A DNA stretch of 42,324 nt from Weissella viridescens (GCF_001437355.1 NZ_JQBM01000003.1:151020-193343); one strand, 5' to 3'; shown: positions 6,722-14,726, counted from the first letter of the stretch. Notes: generated by a model not told the origin, from the letters alone. Numbers and translations are program-made.

Positions 6722-6891
6722 TGGCAGGTTCAAGCATGGAAAAGAAAGTGGAGTATGCCATTAAGCAAATTGCGGATATTCATTTTCAGGCTGTTAGAGG
6801 CGAGGCGCCAGTAGTAGTTGAAAATGCATTAGATACAGTACAAGTTGCAGTCATGCAAGCTATGGAATCAGTCAAGAAGATACAGGAGTAG
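6721..6891 (+). CDS. Hypothetical protein, 56 aa
   Basis: The ATG overlaps the stop of the preceding gene (GTGATG) and the frame runs 56 residues to a TAG at 6889. It is a single long amphipathic helix pattern (KVEYAIKQIADIHFQAV, VVVENALDTVQVAVMQAMES). Its end carries the CAGGAG site of the Sak4-like gene, so the two are translationally linked. Function unknown. Confidence 0.55.
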   Translation: MAGSSMEKKVEYAIKQIADIHFQAVRGEAPVVVENALDTVQVAVMQAMESVKKIQE

Positions 6892-6895
6892 AGAT

Positions 6896-7591
6896 ATGCC
6901 AAAGTATTTTAAGGAAGGCCATATTCCGGATGTTGGAAATATGTATCTCATCTATGGTGGAAAAGGGACGGGAAAGACTAGTCTGTCAAAAGAGTTTCCG
7001 GGATTGAAATTGATGTTCAACTTTGATGGGTCGACAAATGCAATTTCGGGAACTGATGATATTCGAGTGATTGCATATAATCAAGGAGACGCAAAACAAA
7101 TTCAACACCAATTCATGAAAGATTTTTATCAGCAAGTTTATAAAACAAATGAACAGGGACAAACAATTATCAACCCAGAAATTGGCACAATCGTTCTAGA
7201 CAATGTCACCGCACTTCAAAACTGGGTCATTGATAATATCGAGAATGGTTCAAAAGATGGACGACAAAACTGGAATTTAACACAAAAATGGTTCAGAGAT
7301 TTAAGTTTCTTGTTACGGAAGACAGATTTACCAATATTAGCTACAGTTCATGAAATGTCTGGTGATGTTCCGGGACTGTTTAAGCCTGACATGAACGAAA
7401 AAACATTCAATGCCTTTGCTTCTACATTCGATGTTGTGGGGCACATTTACAAACATGATGGAAAAAACATGATTGATATGGACCCAGAGAATGGGAACAA
7501 AGGCGCTAATCGACTGGATAGTCGTAAAACTATCGAAGCAAGTGAACTACTAAATAACAATACTGAAGAAACGAAAGATGAGGAAATTTAA
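6896..7591 (+). CDS. Phage RecA-fold ATPase, Sak4-like recombination protein
   Basis: Start set at 6896 (231 aa), with AGGAG 8 bases upstream; an in-frame ATG at 6845 lies in the preceding gene and lacks a site. Walker A is GGKGTGKTS (residues 21-29), and Walker B is TIVLDNV around residue 100. Fits the phage nucleotide-binding/Sak4 group of Rad51-like single-strand annealing ATPases. Coupled to a DUF669 protein next door, the usual pairing with a single-strand binding partner. Acts in phage DNA recombination and replication. Confidence 0.85.
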   Translation: MPKYFKEGHIPDVGNMYLIYGGKGTGKTSLSKEFPGLKLMFNFDGSTNAISGTDDIRVIAYNQGDAKQIQHQFMKDFYQQVYKTNEQGQTIINPEIGTIVLDNVTALQNWVIDNIENGSKDGRQNWNLTQKWFRDLSFLLRKTDLPILATVHEMSGDVPGLFKPDMNEKTFNAFASTFDVVGHIYKHDGKNMIDMDPENGNKGANRLDSRKTIEASELLNNNTEETKDEEI

Positions 7592-7593
7592 TT

Positions 7594-8151
7594 ATGGCTT
7601 TTACATTTGACGCAAACGATATTCGTATGACATCTACTGGACTCGAATTTGGAGGAGATTATAACGTGAAGGTTACTTCCGCTGATTTTAAAGGGAAGAC
7701 AAAAAATGGTAACGACTACGCAACAGTACGATTTGAAGTCGTAGATGGCGACCAAAAGGGTGCACAAATTACACATGTCTTCATGGATGATGCAGAGACA
7801 GAACGTCCCTTCCGTTATCGTGAAATCAACGCCATGCTTGCTGGAATGAATTATCAAGGAAGTGGCGAGATGACCTTGCAAACGCTTATGCCACAGATTG
7901 TGAACCAACAACTAGCAGTCCAAGTTAAAAAGTTCGAAAAGTCAACAAATGACGGTCGTATCTACTACAATCCGCGTATTGAAGATTTTGGCAAGTTCAT
8001 GACTGGTGGGTCAAAAACAGATAAAAGCAATCCGCGTCCATCAAATAACACTAACACCCAACCATCAAATGGCGGATTTAATCCAGCCGAACAAGGTATG
8101 ACGCCACCACCAGTTGCACCACAAGGAGACCCATTCGGCGGAGGATTTTAA
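7594..8151 (+). CDS. DUF669 protein, probable single-strand DNA-binding partner
   Basis: 185 residues. The first 130 form a beta-rich DUF669 domain (GGDYNVKVTSADFKGKTKNG, YATVRFEVVDGDQKG). A Ser/Asn/Pro/Gln-rich disordered linker follows (135-175), ending in DPFGGGF, like an SSB tail that recruits partners. DUF669 genes next to Sak4-type ATPases are thought to supply the SSB function; this is family-level inference. Two bases after the ATPase gene and overlapping the primase start by one base. Confidence 0.85.
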   Translation: MAFTFDANDIRMTSTGLEFGGDYNVKVTSADFKGKTKNGNDYATVRFEVVDGDQKGAQITHVFMDDAETERPFRYREINAMLAGMNYQGSGEMTLQTLMPQIVNQQLAVQVKKFEKSTNDGRIYYNPRIEDFGKFMTGGSKTDKSNPRPSNNTNTQPSNGGFNPAEQGMTPPPVAPQGDPFGGGF

Positions 8152-9029
8152 TGTATGCCTTTAAAAAATCCGGCATATACGGTGACTATGATGTCATTGA
8201 TGAACTAGATGTGGTCACTTACACTGAGTCATTACCTGTCTACCATGATCCAATTGAAGATGTTTCTGAATTTAAAAAAGTATCAGCGCAATACTTTACA
8301 CCATCAAATTTAAAAAGTGGGCTTGCACGTAGTCGTGAAAATATTGCCGATATTCAGGGCATCACGTTTGATTTAGATAAGGTCTATGACTGGTCGGAGC
8401 TTATGTACGATTTTTATACTATGATGACGAAAAGTGAAATTGAAATGTATCTTTGGAAAACGCCGTCAGCAATTGCATCGGGAGGGCATGAAAATGGGTC
8501 AAGACTGTTTGTGCCATTAGGTAAATCAATTGAACCTGAACTATTGCCAAAAGCAGTAGATGAGTTGACTAAATTATTTATTCTTGGTGGGTTCAATTTA
8601 CTTAGTTATGGAGCTGATTTACAAGCTTCTAAAACGGTTGGCCGATTAATGGGTTTGCCGTTGCAGAAGAAAGATACAATCGTTCCTTGGGATATTGAAA
8701 ATCGGAAACGGTACAAAATCCAAGCTGAATTAGATAGGTCTACTTTTCAATCAACATCTGAAGGGGAATTCATTGGCGCATTAAATGATGAACCAACAGT
8801 AGAAAATATGGCTAGTTTTATGGAGCGATATGCCGGGAAACATCGGGTAACTTTTAATGTTGGTGAGCGAGATAACTCATTGACGCGAATGCTTGGTGCT
8901 TTGAAAAAAGCATTTGATGATATTGATCAAGATGATTTAATCGGTGCTTTTTATGAAGCAGGAATTGCTCAAGCTTTAGATAATCCTGAAAAAGACATCT
9001 CAGTCAAAGCTAGGCGCTTACTGAAATAG
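8151..9029 (+). CDS. Primase-polymerase-type replication protein
   Basis: 292 residues. The motif ITFDLD (71-76) and the later ASGGHENGSRLF (about 107-118) match the catalytic Asp-x-Asp and S-G-x-H signatures of archaeo-eukaryotic-type phage primases. There is no helicase part; that is the next gene. Together they form a split primase-helicase that starts replication at the nearby origin. The start overlaps the DUF669 stop by one base. Confidence 0.8.
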   Translation: MYAFKKSGIYGDYDVIDELDVVTYTESLPVYHDPIEDVSEFKKVSAQYFTPSNLKSGLARSRENIADIQGITFDLDKVYDWSELMYDFYTMMTKSEIEMYLWKTPSAIASGGHENGSRLFVPLGKSIEPELLPKAVDELTKLFILGGFNLLSYGADLQASKTVGRLMGLPLQKKDTIVPWDIENRKRYKIQAELDRSTFQSTSEGEFIGALNDEPTVENMASFMERYAGKHRVTFNVGERDNSLTRMLGALKKAFDDIDQDDLIGAFYEAGIAQALDNPEKDISVKARRLLK

Positions 9030-9041
9030 AAAGGAGGAATA

Positions 9042-10436
9042 ATGGCGAATGAGATCAAATTGAAGTCGGTTATCAATTTTAATCAATTACGGATTCCGTT
9101 TTCTGAAATTGATGAAACAGAAGGCGGCATGAGTACTGATTTTGTGAACCAATTGCAGTGGTTGAGGTTGGATATCCAGAAGAACGGAAAATATAAATAT
9201 TTAATTAGTTCTGTTGTCGATTTTGCAACTTGGTTAATTCAGTACGACAGCATCATCATCAAAAATGATTGGGGTTACATTTGGAATGGTTCGTTTTGGG
9301 ACAGAGTGCCAGTAAAGCAAGTAACGAACATGATTGACGTTTCTATTTCAGTTATCACAGACCGGCTAAAGGTTAGTTCAAACAAGAAACGTGAATTACA
9401 AAAAGATGTGAAGCCATTCTTGATTGAGTATTCGCGTGGATTCGATGATTCGCTAAAAACAAATTATATTGGTTTTAAAAATTGGACTTTAAACGTGAAT
9501 GAAAACAACTTTTTTCACCCCAAAAAAGAGATGGCCATTATTGATGGATTTGATTTTGAACCAGTTCCAAACGAGGTTCCTAAAACTTGGGTTGCTTACG
9601 CAGATTATATGTTCGGTAAGAATGCACGATTTTTATGGGCGTGGTTAGGTTACGCCTTTCAAGCCAATATGAGTTGGAAACAAGGCGCACTATTCTTGCT
9701 TGATCCAATTGGTGGAACTGGTAAAACACATTTCGTAACCAAAGTAACGCAAGCCATGTTTGGAAGTAGCCGAGTAGGTGCATTCAAGTTGAAAAACTTG
9801 CAAGGTAATAATGCACGATTTGAAACTGCACGATTTGTAGGAAAGTCACTAATGGTTGATGATGACGCAACGAAAGTTCGATTTAAGGAAGATGATACTT
9901 TTAAATCGGTGACCGGTGGCGGCCTTTCCCCAGTCGAACGGAAGGGGATTGACGGGACGGACTATCGTATTACCGCTAAGATGATTGTCAATGTAAACGA
10001 AATGCCCATATTCAATGACAGCGGGGCAATAAAAAGGCGATTGCATATTATTAAGACCATTGCACCGGTGGCAACTGCTACTGAGATTAGCAAACGTGAT
10101 GTGCTATTTCCTAGTTCAGAATTGGAACGAGAAACACCAATGTTAGCAACTTATGCGATTGAACAGTATCAGCAAGCAGTAAAAGAAGATTGGCAAATTT
10201 TTGGAAACATTGCAGACGACATTGTGGCTTTAGATCCATTTGAGCAGTGGCGTCAAACGCTTGTACCACAACTTGGTAAGGCAGGTGATTTATACGCTGA
10301 GTATGAACAGTTTTACATGAGCTTACATTTATCAGATACAGATAAGCCGATGAGTAAACAAGCATGGGGACGTAAGATGGTTAACTGGTATGAAAAAAAG
10401 AAGAGCAGAGATGGAATAGAATATTTGGTCACATAG
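9042..10436 (+). CDS. SF3-type replicative helicase (D5/P4-like)
   Basis: 464 residues. Walker A GGTGKTH (about 225-231), Walker B SLMVDDDA (about 270) and the sensor segment KMIVNVNEMPIFNDSGAIKR (about 316-335) are the superfamily 3 helicase motifs of phage D5/P4-type primase-helicases. Residues 380-464 probably form a winged-helix end. AAGGAGG precedes the ATG. It sits directly before the iteron origin; the iterons begin one base after its stop. Confidence 0.9.
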   Translation: MANEIKLKSVINFNQLRIPFSEIDETEGGMSTDFVNQLQWLRLDIQKNGKYKYLISSVVDFATWLIQYDSIIIKNDWGYIWNGSFWDRVPVKQVTNMIDVSISVITDRLKVSSNKKRELQKDVKPFLIEYSRGFDDSLKTNYIGFKNWTLNVNENNFFHPKKEMAIIDGFDFEPVPNEVPKTWVAYADYMFGKNARFLWAWLGYAFQANMSWKQGALFLLDPIGGTGKTHFVTKVTQAMFGSSRVGAFKLKNLQGNNARFETARFVGKSLMVDDDATKVRFKEDDTFKSVTGGGLSPVERKGIDGTDYRITAKMIVNVNEMPIFNDSGAIKRRLHIIKTIAPVATATEISKRDVLFPSSELERETPMLATYAIEQYQQAVKEDWQIFGNIADDIVALDPFEQWRQTLVPQLGKAGDLYAEYEQFYMSLHLSDTDKPMSKQAWGRKMVNWYEKKKSRDGIEYLVT

Positions 10437-10671
10437 TGTGAACGATGTGAAGGATATGTGAACGATACTGTGAACGATTTAAGCCCGTCATACCAACGGT
10501 TGTGAACGATGTGAACGTTTTTTCTTTATTTTATTTATTTATAGAAATTAGTATAAAAAATAATAAAGAAGAAATAGAGGGTGCTATATCGTTCACATCA
10601 TGCACAAGTACTGATATGAGTGCGTTTTTGATGAAAAATAACGTTCACATATCGTTCACAAAACGTTCACA
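10437..10671. other. Phage replication origin with ten iterons
   Basis: Left cluster in direct orientation: TGTGAACGAT at 10437, 10457, 10469 and 10501, TGTGAACGTT at 10510, and a one-mismatch copy TGTGAAGGAT at 10446. Right cluster in inverse orientation: ATCGTTCACA at 10588 and 10651, AACGTTCACA at 10640 and 10662. Between them, about 10518-10575 is almost pure A/T, a good unwinding element. The region has no credible gene, and lies between helicase and rusA genes. The binding protein is probably one of the two upstream replication proteins. Confidence 0.85.
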
Positions 10672-10686
10672 GATTTTGGAGAAAAG

Positions 10687-11079
10687 ATGAGTCAGAAGAT
10701 ATTTGAAGCTCTGATTGAACTGGCTAACGATTTTGGAAGTGGGAATGATTTACAACATAATACAAAAACTAACACGGTTTATCGTGGTGCAAAGTATCAT
10801 GCTTACAAAGATGAACTGATTGAAGCTTTAGACGAATTGAATGACAAGTTTAAAGTTCAAATTGATAAAGGTGATGAGTTGGCTGTGAATCTAACTTTCT
10901 ATCAGACGAACATCAACCAAACAACTCGTGCAACTAAAGACTTGGACAATATGGAAAAACCAACATTAGATGCCATGCAGGTTGCCTTGGGTTTTGATGA
11001 TTCGCAGATCGTTAAAAAGGTGAGTCAGAAGCAAAGCCACTTTACAAGGGCGTTAAGGATTGAACTATGGAAAGCTTAG
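10687..11079 (+). CDS. rusA: RusA-family Holliday junction resolvase
   Basis: 130 residues. The catalytic block KDLDNMEKPTLDAM (84-97) and GFDDSQI (102-108) give acidic residues D85, D87, D104/D105 and lysine K91, matching the RusA active site. It would cut four-way junctions from replication and recombination and debranch DNA for packaging. GGAG just upstream lies at the right edge of the origin. The end overlaps the next small gene by 13 bases. Confidence 0.93.
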   Translation: MSQKIFEALIELANDFGSGNDLQHNTKTNTVYRGAKYHAYKDELIEALDELNDKFKVQIDKGDELAVNLTFYQTNINQTTRATKDLDNMEKPTLDAMQVALGFDDSQIVKKVSQKQSHFTRALRIELWKA

Positions 11080-11192
11080 ATTTAGACAAAGAGGCAAAGG
11101 CTCGTGGATATGAAAACTGGAGTGATCTTGAATATGATTACGGGAAGAATTATGCAAATGAATTAAAGCAAAGTTTGGAAAGTGATGACTAA
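11067..11192 (+). CDS. Small acidic hypothetical protein, 41 aa
   Basis: ATG at 11067 inside the end of the RusA gene, TAA at 11190-11192. The sequence is acidic and helical (LDLDKEAKARGYENWSDLEY). Translational coupling to rusA is likely as there is no independent strong site. Function unknown. Confidence 0.5.
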   Translation: MESLDLDKEAKARGYENWSDLEYDYGKNYANELKQSLESDD

Positions 11193-11243
11193 TTGAATAA
11201 CAGGATAGCTCAAGTGGGTCAGTGGTGGGTATTAGGAGAAAGT

Positions 11244-11510
11244 ATGACAAAGATTAAACAGTATCTACAAGAGAACGCATATAGCTTAGTGGCTATTTTT
11301 ACACAGACATTTGTGTCCGGTATGTATTTTGATGAATGGGTAAAAGCACCTTTAGGCCTCAAAGTCTGCATGATCATGATTGGGGTAATTTACATTTACT
11401 TAGGGACTTATACTGACGTGTTAATTGCAACAGTCAAGTCGCAAAATAAGCACATCTTATGGCAAGCAGAGAAGATTGAAGCACTGAAGAAGGAACAACA
11501 GCATGACTGA
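11244..11510 (+). CDS. Two-helix membrane protein
   Basis: 88 residues from ATG 11244, which has TTAGGAG six to seven bases upstream. A TTG 51 bases earlier is in frame but lacks a site. Hydrophobic helices lie at about 10-28 and 39-60, and the C-terminus is a basic helix (KHILWQAEKIEALKKEQQ). The stop overlaps the next gene. Function unknown. Confidence 0.6.
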   Translation: MTKIKQYLQENAYSLVAIFTQTFVSGMYFDEWVKAPLGLKVCMIMIGVIYIYLGTYTDVLIATVKSQNKHILWQAEKIEALKKEQQHD

Positions 11511-11721
11511 TAAGCAATTACTGAAACCTGTGTATGTATTAGTCACTTTTGTCGGGTTTGCTGTATTTGCATGTATGACAATCGACAAGAGTAGCCAAGC
11601 GTCAGCATTGTATATACAAACACAAAAGCAACAAAACAAGATTGATAAGCAACAACGCGATATTAGTCGATTGGAACAAACGAATAAGGCGTTGGCTAAT
11701 CAGGCTAAAGGACGGTATTAA
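11503..11721 (+). CDS. Membrane-anchored coiled-coil protein, 72 aa
   Basis: N-terminal hydrophobic helix (VYVLVTFVGFAVFACMTI, about 10-27), then a glutamine/lysine-rich coiled coil (QTQKQQNKIDKQQRDISRL) to the end. This layout recalls spanin- or Rz-like and FtsL-like small proteins, but it lies far from the lysis genes. Overlaps the upstream membrane gene by 8 bases, so the two may work together. Confidence 0.6.
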   Translation: MTDKQLLKPVYVLVTFVGFAVFACMTIDKSSQASALYIQTQKQQNKIDKQQRDISRLEQTNKALANQAKGRY

Positions 11722-11722
11722 C

Positions 11723-11869
11723 ATGAAATATCAAGTTATCGCACGGAACAAGGCCACTGGCGAAAATGAAGTGCTACAAAGTTTTATGGATCATGACCAA
11801 GCTGCAAACTTTGCAATTCAGAAAGCTATGGAAGGTGTCCACGCATGGGTGGAAAAGGTAGGTAAATAA
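11723..11869 (+). CDS. Hypothetical protein, 48 aa
   Basis: Start at 11723, with AAAGGA about 9 bases upstream; the frame is open further upstream only by chance inside the previous gene. The compact sequence MKYQVIARNKATGENEVLQS resembles small phage proteins of about 50 residues with a beta-beta-alpha pattern. No function known. Confidence 0.55.
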   Translation: MKYQVIARNKATGENEVLQSFMDHDQAANFAIQKAMEGVHAWVEKVGK

Positions 11870-11871
11870 TT

Positions 11872-12249
11872 ATGCGAGAGATTAAGTTTAGAGCGTGGGA
11901 TAACATTCTAAATGAATATTTTTCATGGGAAGACAGCATTAAATTCAATAACTACTATGATTTGATAGAAGATAACTATAATGGTGCAGTTTCACTTGAA
12001 CAATACACAGGCCTCAAAGACAAAAACGGCGTTGAAATTTATGAGGGCGATATTGTCAAACTACACGTTGTAATATTATCACCAGATGACAAGATGGGTG
12101 AGATTAAATACTCACCAGAATACGGATATTCTATTTACTTTGCATCTAATCGTATGGCACGTCAGGAATACTGGTCAAACGGGGGCAAACATACGATAGA
12201 AGTAATTGGCAACATTCACGAGAACGCAGATTTATTGGAGGAAAAATAA
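11872..12249 (+). CDS. YopX-family protein
   Basis: 125 residues. Hallmarks of the YopX family are visible: REIKFRAWDN at the start, LEQYTGLKDKNGVEIYEGDI in the middle, and VIGNIHENADLLE at the end. Common in Firmicutes phages, with no established biochemical role. Two bases after the previous stop; overlaps the next gene by one base. Confidence 0.93.
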   Translation: MREIKFRAWDNILNEYFSWEDSIKFNNYYDLIEDNYNGAVSLEQYTGLKDKNGVEIYEGDIVKLHVVILSPDDKMGEIKYSPEYGYSIYFASNRMARQEYWSNGGKHTIEVIGNIHENADLLEEK

Positions 12250-12578
12250 TGGAACTTATGTTAAGTGCAATTACGAATACTATTTATTTAGGAAACACAA
12301 AAAATGGTGGAACAATGTCCCTTAATGGTAGACGTGATTATACCAAAGAGACTGGCGATATTATGATGAATTGGTTTCGCTATTCGGGATATCACGGAAT
12401 AAAGAATACAGACGTTAACACAGGAAAAGTAACAAGAGCGATGTTTTATTCAGATGATCCAGAAAAAATAAAGCAAATAAAAAGCATATTACTCCCAGCA
12501 TCAAGTGACACCAACCGTATCATCCCTGATGAAGTAGGCAATGATATTCATGAGTTTTTACACGGAGAAGAGCAATAA
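12249..12578 (+). CDS. Hypothetical protein
   Basis: 109 residues, starting in the stop of the YopX gene (TAATGG), with GGAGG upstream. Segments such as GTMSLNGRRDYTKETGDIMM and the C-terminal helix are soluble in character. I do not recognise a family. Coupled at both ends to neighbours by one-base overlaps. Confidence 0.6.
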   Translation: MELMLSAITNTIYLGNTKNGGTMSLNGRRDYTKETGDIMMNWFRYSGYHGIKNTDVNTGKVTRAMFYSDDPEKIKQIKSILLPASSDTNRIIPDEVGNDIHEFLHGEEQ

Positions 12579-12994
12579 TGGAACAAGTAAGTAAAAGAAT
12601 GATGGAAGAGTTAAAAAACGCTCACAGTTTAAACGAAATTTTAGACAGTATGTATGATGACAAAAAATGTAAGTGTATTGATTTTGATTATTGGTATTTA
12701 AAATCATATTTAAAATACAACGATTTTAGCGATGAGACTTATTTAAAAATTATCAAGCACATCAATGGCGAACCACATTTTGAAGCAGAAAAAACTAAGA
12801 AGTATGTTGTGCGAAGTAAAGAAGCAGATACCGGAGGTGATTTTCGTTATCTGATTTTTCAAGAAGCTTACGGGGTCACATATACCGTAAACGAATATGT
12901 TGATAATTTTTATAAAGCCGAAAAATTCGATACACGCGAAGAAGCTGAAAAGTGGACTAATCCACTTATGGAAGTGGTGGAGGTGGAAGAATAA
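12578..12994 (+). CDS. Hypothetical protein, DUF1642-like C-terminus
   Basis: 138 residues. The first 60 are helical and charged. The second half (KKYVVRSKEADTGGDFRYLI, then YKAEKFDTREEAEKWTNP) resembles the end of DUF1642-type LAB phage proteins, where a strand pair is followed by FT/D-x-x-E-A. Role unknown. Overlaps the previous gene by one base and ends this compact cluster. Confidence 0.55.
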   Translation: MEQVSKRMMEELKNAHSLNEILDSMYDDKKCKCIDFDYWYLKSYLKYNDFSDETYLKIIKHINGEPHFEAEKTKKYVVRSKEADTGGDFRYLIFQEAYGVTYTVNEYVDNFYKAEKFDTREEAEKWTNPLMEVVEVEE

Positions 12995-13015
12995 CCGTAA
13001 ACCCATGAATAGGTA

Positions 13016-13043
13016 TTGAAAGAATATCAACTCACGATATAAT
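13016..13043 (+). promoter_or_regulatory. Near-consensus promoter before the late-regulator segment
   Basis: TTGAAA (13016-13021) and TATAAT (13038-13043), 16 bases apart, in the only sizeable gap of this cluster. A near-palindrome, TAATTAAGTTTAAACTAATTA in shape, follows the -10 box and could be an operator. It would drive the genes at 13104-14386, including ArpU, separately from the long early operon. Confidence 0.65.
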
Positions 13044-13103
13044 TAAGTTTAAACTAATTATTTAACGATGAATAACAACTTAAACTTACAAAAGGTGACT
13101 GTG

Positions 13104-13484
13104 ATGGATAGTAAAGCAAATACAAGAGCATTCCAAAGAGCGAAAGATTTCTTTGAAAAGGAATACAAAGATAGGGGCATGGTCAAGTGGCAGGGATTCT
13201 TCTTGTCAGATCATGTTGAAGATGTAGAAAAGTATGCAAATGAACGTGAACAGGTTGAGCAACAAGAGCAAATGCCTAGCATGACACTGGAAGAAATTTC
13301 GGAAGTGCTATTTGATGCTTATCGCAAGCTTGAAACGATTGAGTACCAACTCAAAGGTGTTGACGTACTAGGGCATTATCCACCTATCAAAAAGGGCAAG
13401 GTTAAAGGTAACGACGAGAATGTTGCCGTCATTGGTAACAAAAGAGTAGATATTAGCCAGATTAATTGGTGTCAGATAATTTAG
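13104..13484 (+). CDS. YolD-like-domain hypothetical protein
   Basis: 126 residues from ATG 13104, which has AAAGGTG six bases upstream; an in-frame ATG at 13068 has no site. The segment KDRGMVKWQGFFLSDHVEDV resembles the R-G-M-x-K-W core of YolD-like proteins. A helix-rich middle (TLEEISEVLFDAYRKLETIE) follows. YolD-like proteins often accompany UmuC-type polymerases, but none is here. Role unknown. Confidence 0.55.
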   Translation: MDSKANTRAFQRAKDFFEKEYKDRGMVKWQGFFLSDHVEDVEKYANEREQVEQQEQMPSMTLEEISEVLFDAYRKLETIEYQLKGVDVLGHYPPIKKGKVKGNDENVAVIGNKRVDISQINWCQII

Positions 13485-13528
13485 AAGAAATAAAAATTTG
13501 AATTAAGATACGTAAGAGGTAGTTGGAG

Positions 13529-13753
13529 ATGATCCTAATTAAACTTGAACCCGATGAGCGAAAAGAGCTTAGAAAGCGCGTTGCTTATCTTCAACGTCAT
13601 GGAGACGACCATAACAGAACGTTGTCAAAAGCCATGATAGCAAGAAAGATTCACATATCAGCAACAACGCTAGCGAAGGCGCTCAAGACTAATAACGAGT
13701 TCTCGATTGATACACACGATAAGATTGTGGACTGGTTAGAAAAAGACAAATAA
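13529..13753 (+). CDS. Small helix-turn-helix regulator
   Basis: 74 residues from ATG 13529 (AGAGG about 10 bases upstream). The C-terminal two thirds (LSKAMIARKIHISATTLAKAL, then IDTHDKIVDWLEK) form a helix-turn-helix. The frame also opens at TTG 13523. The stop runs directly into an A-run and hairpin like that after the other small XRE gene at 5417-5635. Probably controls ArpU or its own promoter. Confidence 0.65.
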   Translation: MILIKLEPDERKELRKRVAYLQRHGDDHNRTLSKAMIARKIHISATTLAKALKTNNEFSIDTHDKIVDWLEKDK

Positions 13754-13877
13754 AAAACGCCACTGTTTCCAGTGACGCTGCATGAGGTTTATTGACAACT
13801 AAAGTTTTAAAGAAGATGAACATGAATCTCGCTAATGCTTATACCAAAGTTTTAGATATTAAGGAGAACCTCATGCA
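13752..13877. other. A-run, hairpin and 11-bp outer inverted repeat after the regulator gene
   Basis: Same plan as 5623-5690: A-run, then a hairpin (CGCCACTG / CAGTGACG, about 13758-13777), then an outer inverted repeat TGCATGAGGTT (13779-13789) with AACCTCATGCA (13867-13877), 77 bases apart. On the minus strand the first hairpin is followed by six T, so it can terminate leftward transcripts. A further minus-strand terminator hairpin, CGCCCA/TGGGCG with seven T, lies at 13896-13923. The right outer arm covers a possible start codon at 13873. Confidence 0.5.
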
Positions 13878-13944
13878 AATATATATTATATCACTAAAAA
13901 AACGCCCAACCTTAAATGGGCGCCTTTCAAATGAATTTTGGTAA
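13822..13944 (+). CDS. Possible small peptide of 40 (or 23) residues
   Basis: ATG 13822 has AAGAAG six bases upstream and opens 40 residues to TAA 13942-13944. The in-frame ATG 13873 has a better site (AAGGAG, 7 bases) and would give 23 residues (MQIYIISLKKRPTLNGRLSN). The 13873 start lies within the right arm of the 11-bp inverted repeat, so RNA folding would hide it. Coding status is uncertain. Confidence 0.3.
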   Translation: MNLANAYTKVLDIKENLMQIYIISLKKRPTLNGRLSNEFW

Positions 13945-13972
13945 TTCAATTATACCATGGAGGGCTTAGGGA

Positions 13973-14386
13973 GTGGCATTATTACCAGAGATTGATGAAG
14001 AAAAGACGATTGCAAATGTACGGGATTTCTTTGAACATGATTTTAAACGGTTGCAGAACATGGCGCATATCTCTTATGTCAGTATTAAGTCGCCCATTAT
14101 ATCAGGAATGCCAACAGGAAGCTCTGTGAGCAATTCTACTGCCGACAAACTAACCAACTACTCATACGCAAGAAAAACGCTAGATGACGTTACTAGAGCT
14201 TGTGAGCATATGCCTGAAATATACAGAGCTGTGTTGGAATATCGATATTTTAAAGGCCTGAGTTGGTTGCAAGTCACAGATCGCTTAGATTATTCAACAA
14301 GACGTGGGCAACAATTGATTAATGATTCGTTATTACAGTTTGCTGAAGCATTTTCGGACGTCTATGATTATCGAGTTTTTAAATAA
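13973..14386 (+). CDS. ArpU-family late transcriptional regulator
   Basis: 137 residues starting at GTG 13973, with GGAGG about 9 bases upstream. The helical N-terminus (IDEEKTIANVRDFFEHDFKR) and the C-terminal sigma-like HTH (YRAVLEYRYFKGLSWLQVTD, then YSTRRGQQLINDSLLQFAEAF) match ArpU/late-regulator proteins, which act as activators of packaging, structural and lysis genes. A strong terminator follows directly. It is the last gene before the accessory island and late genes, the standard place. Confidence 0.9.
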   Translation: MALLPEIDEEKTIANVRDFFEHDFKRLQNMAHISYVSIKSPIISGMPTGSSVSNSTADKLTNYSYARKTLDDVTRACEHMPEIYRAVLEYRYFKGLSWLQVTDRLDYSTRRGQQLINDSLLQFAEAFSDVYDYRVFK

Positions 14387-14389
14387 AAG

Positions 14390-14433
14390 AACCGCTATAA
14401 GTCAGCAAAAAGTTGATAAATAGCGGTTTTTTT
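14390..14433 (+). terminator. Intrinsic terminator after arpU
   Basis: AACCGCTAT (14390-14398) pairs perfectly with ATAGCGGTT (14420-14428), and seven T follow (14427-14433). It ends the early and middle rightward transcription and separates it from the accessory island. Confidence 0.85.
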
Positions 14434-14656
14434 GTTTAAAGTGTTGATCCAATGCCCGAAGGTATGGAAACCGTGACTGGCATTAAGAAAACAGACTTAA
14501 AATATTTTCGCATGTTATGCCGATTATGTGCGCACAAGGTGCGTGGGGTAGGTGTTATTATGATATTGTTGAATAATTAGGCAAAGTATTATAGCAATAA
14601 GTCAATAACCAATCTTTTCTAGTTCTGCAAATCTAGACACATAGTTCGACGATTAT
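14434..14656. other. Non-coding stretch before the stress-protein gene
   Basis: No supported gene. A 42-codon open frame (14452-14580) has no ribosome binding site. A short self-complementary GC island (GTGCGCACAAGGTGCG) lies near 14530. The rest is AT-rich spacer leading to the promoter at 14657. Confidence 0.5.
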
Positions 14657-14685
14657 TTGACAATATATAACATTAGAAATACAAT
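14657..14685 (+). promoter_or_regulatory. Strong promoter of the Asp23-like gene
   Basis: TTGACA (14657-14662), 17 bases, TACAAT (14680-14685), then GGAGG before the ATG at 14727. A perfect -35 box, optimal spacing and a one-mismatch -10 box predict constitutive expression independent of phage control, as expected for a lysogenic-conversion gene. Confidence 0.8.
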
Positions 14686-14726
14686 TAGCTTGTAACATAT
14701 TTCTAATTAAAAATGGAGGATTTGCT

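Noticed and set aside
10437..10671. Iteron array as a CRISPR array
   Set aside because: Units are 10 bp, in two orientations, with irregular short gaps and no cas genes.
10502..10690. 62-codon open frame inside the iteron region
   Set aside because: It runs through origin repeats and an A/T core, has no ribosome binding site and codes for low-complexity sequence.
13938..14129. 63-codon frame overlapping the start of arpU
   Set aside because: Out-of-frame shadow of the ArpU gene, whose protein is well conserved.
14452..14580. 42-codon open frame after the arpU terminator
   Set aside because: No ribosome binding site, no recognisable sequence, and it lies between a terminator and the next promoter.
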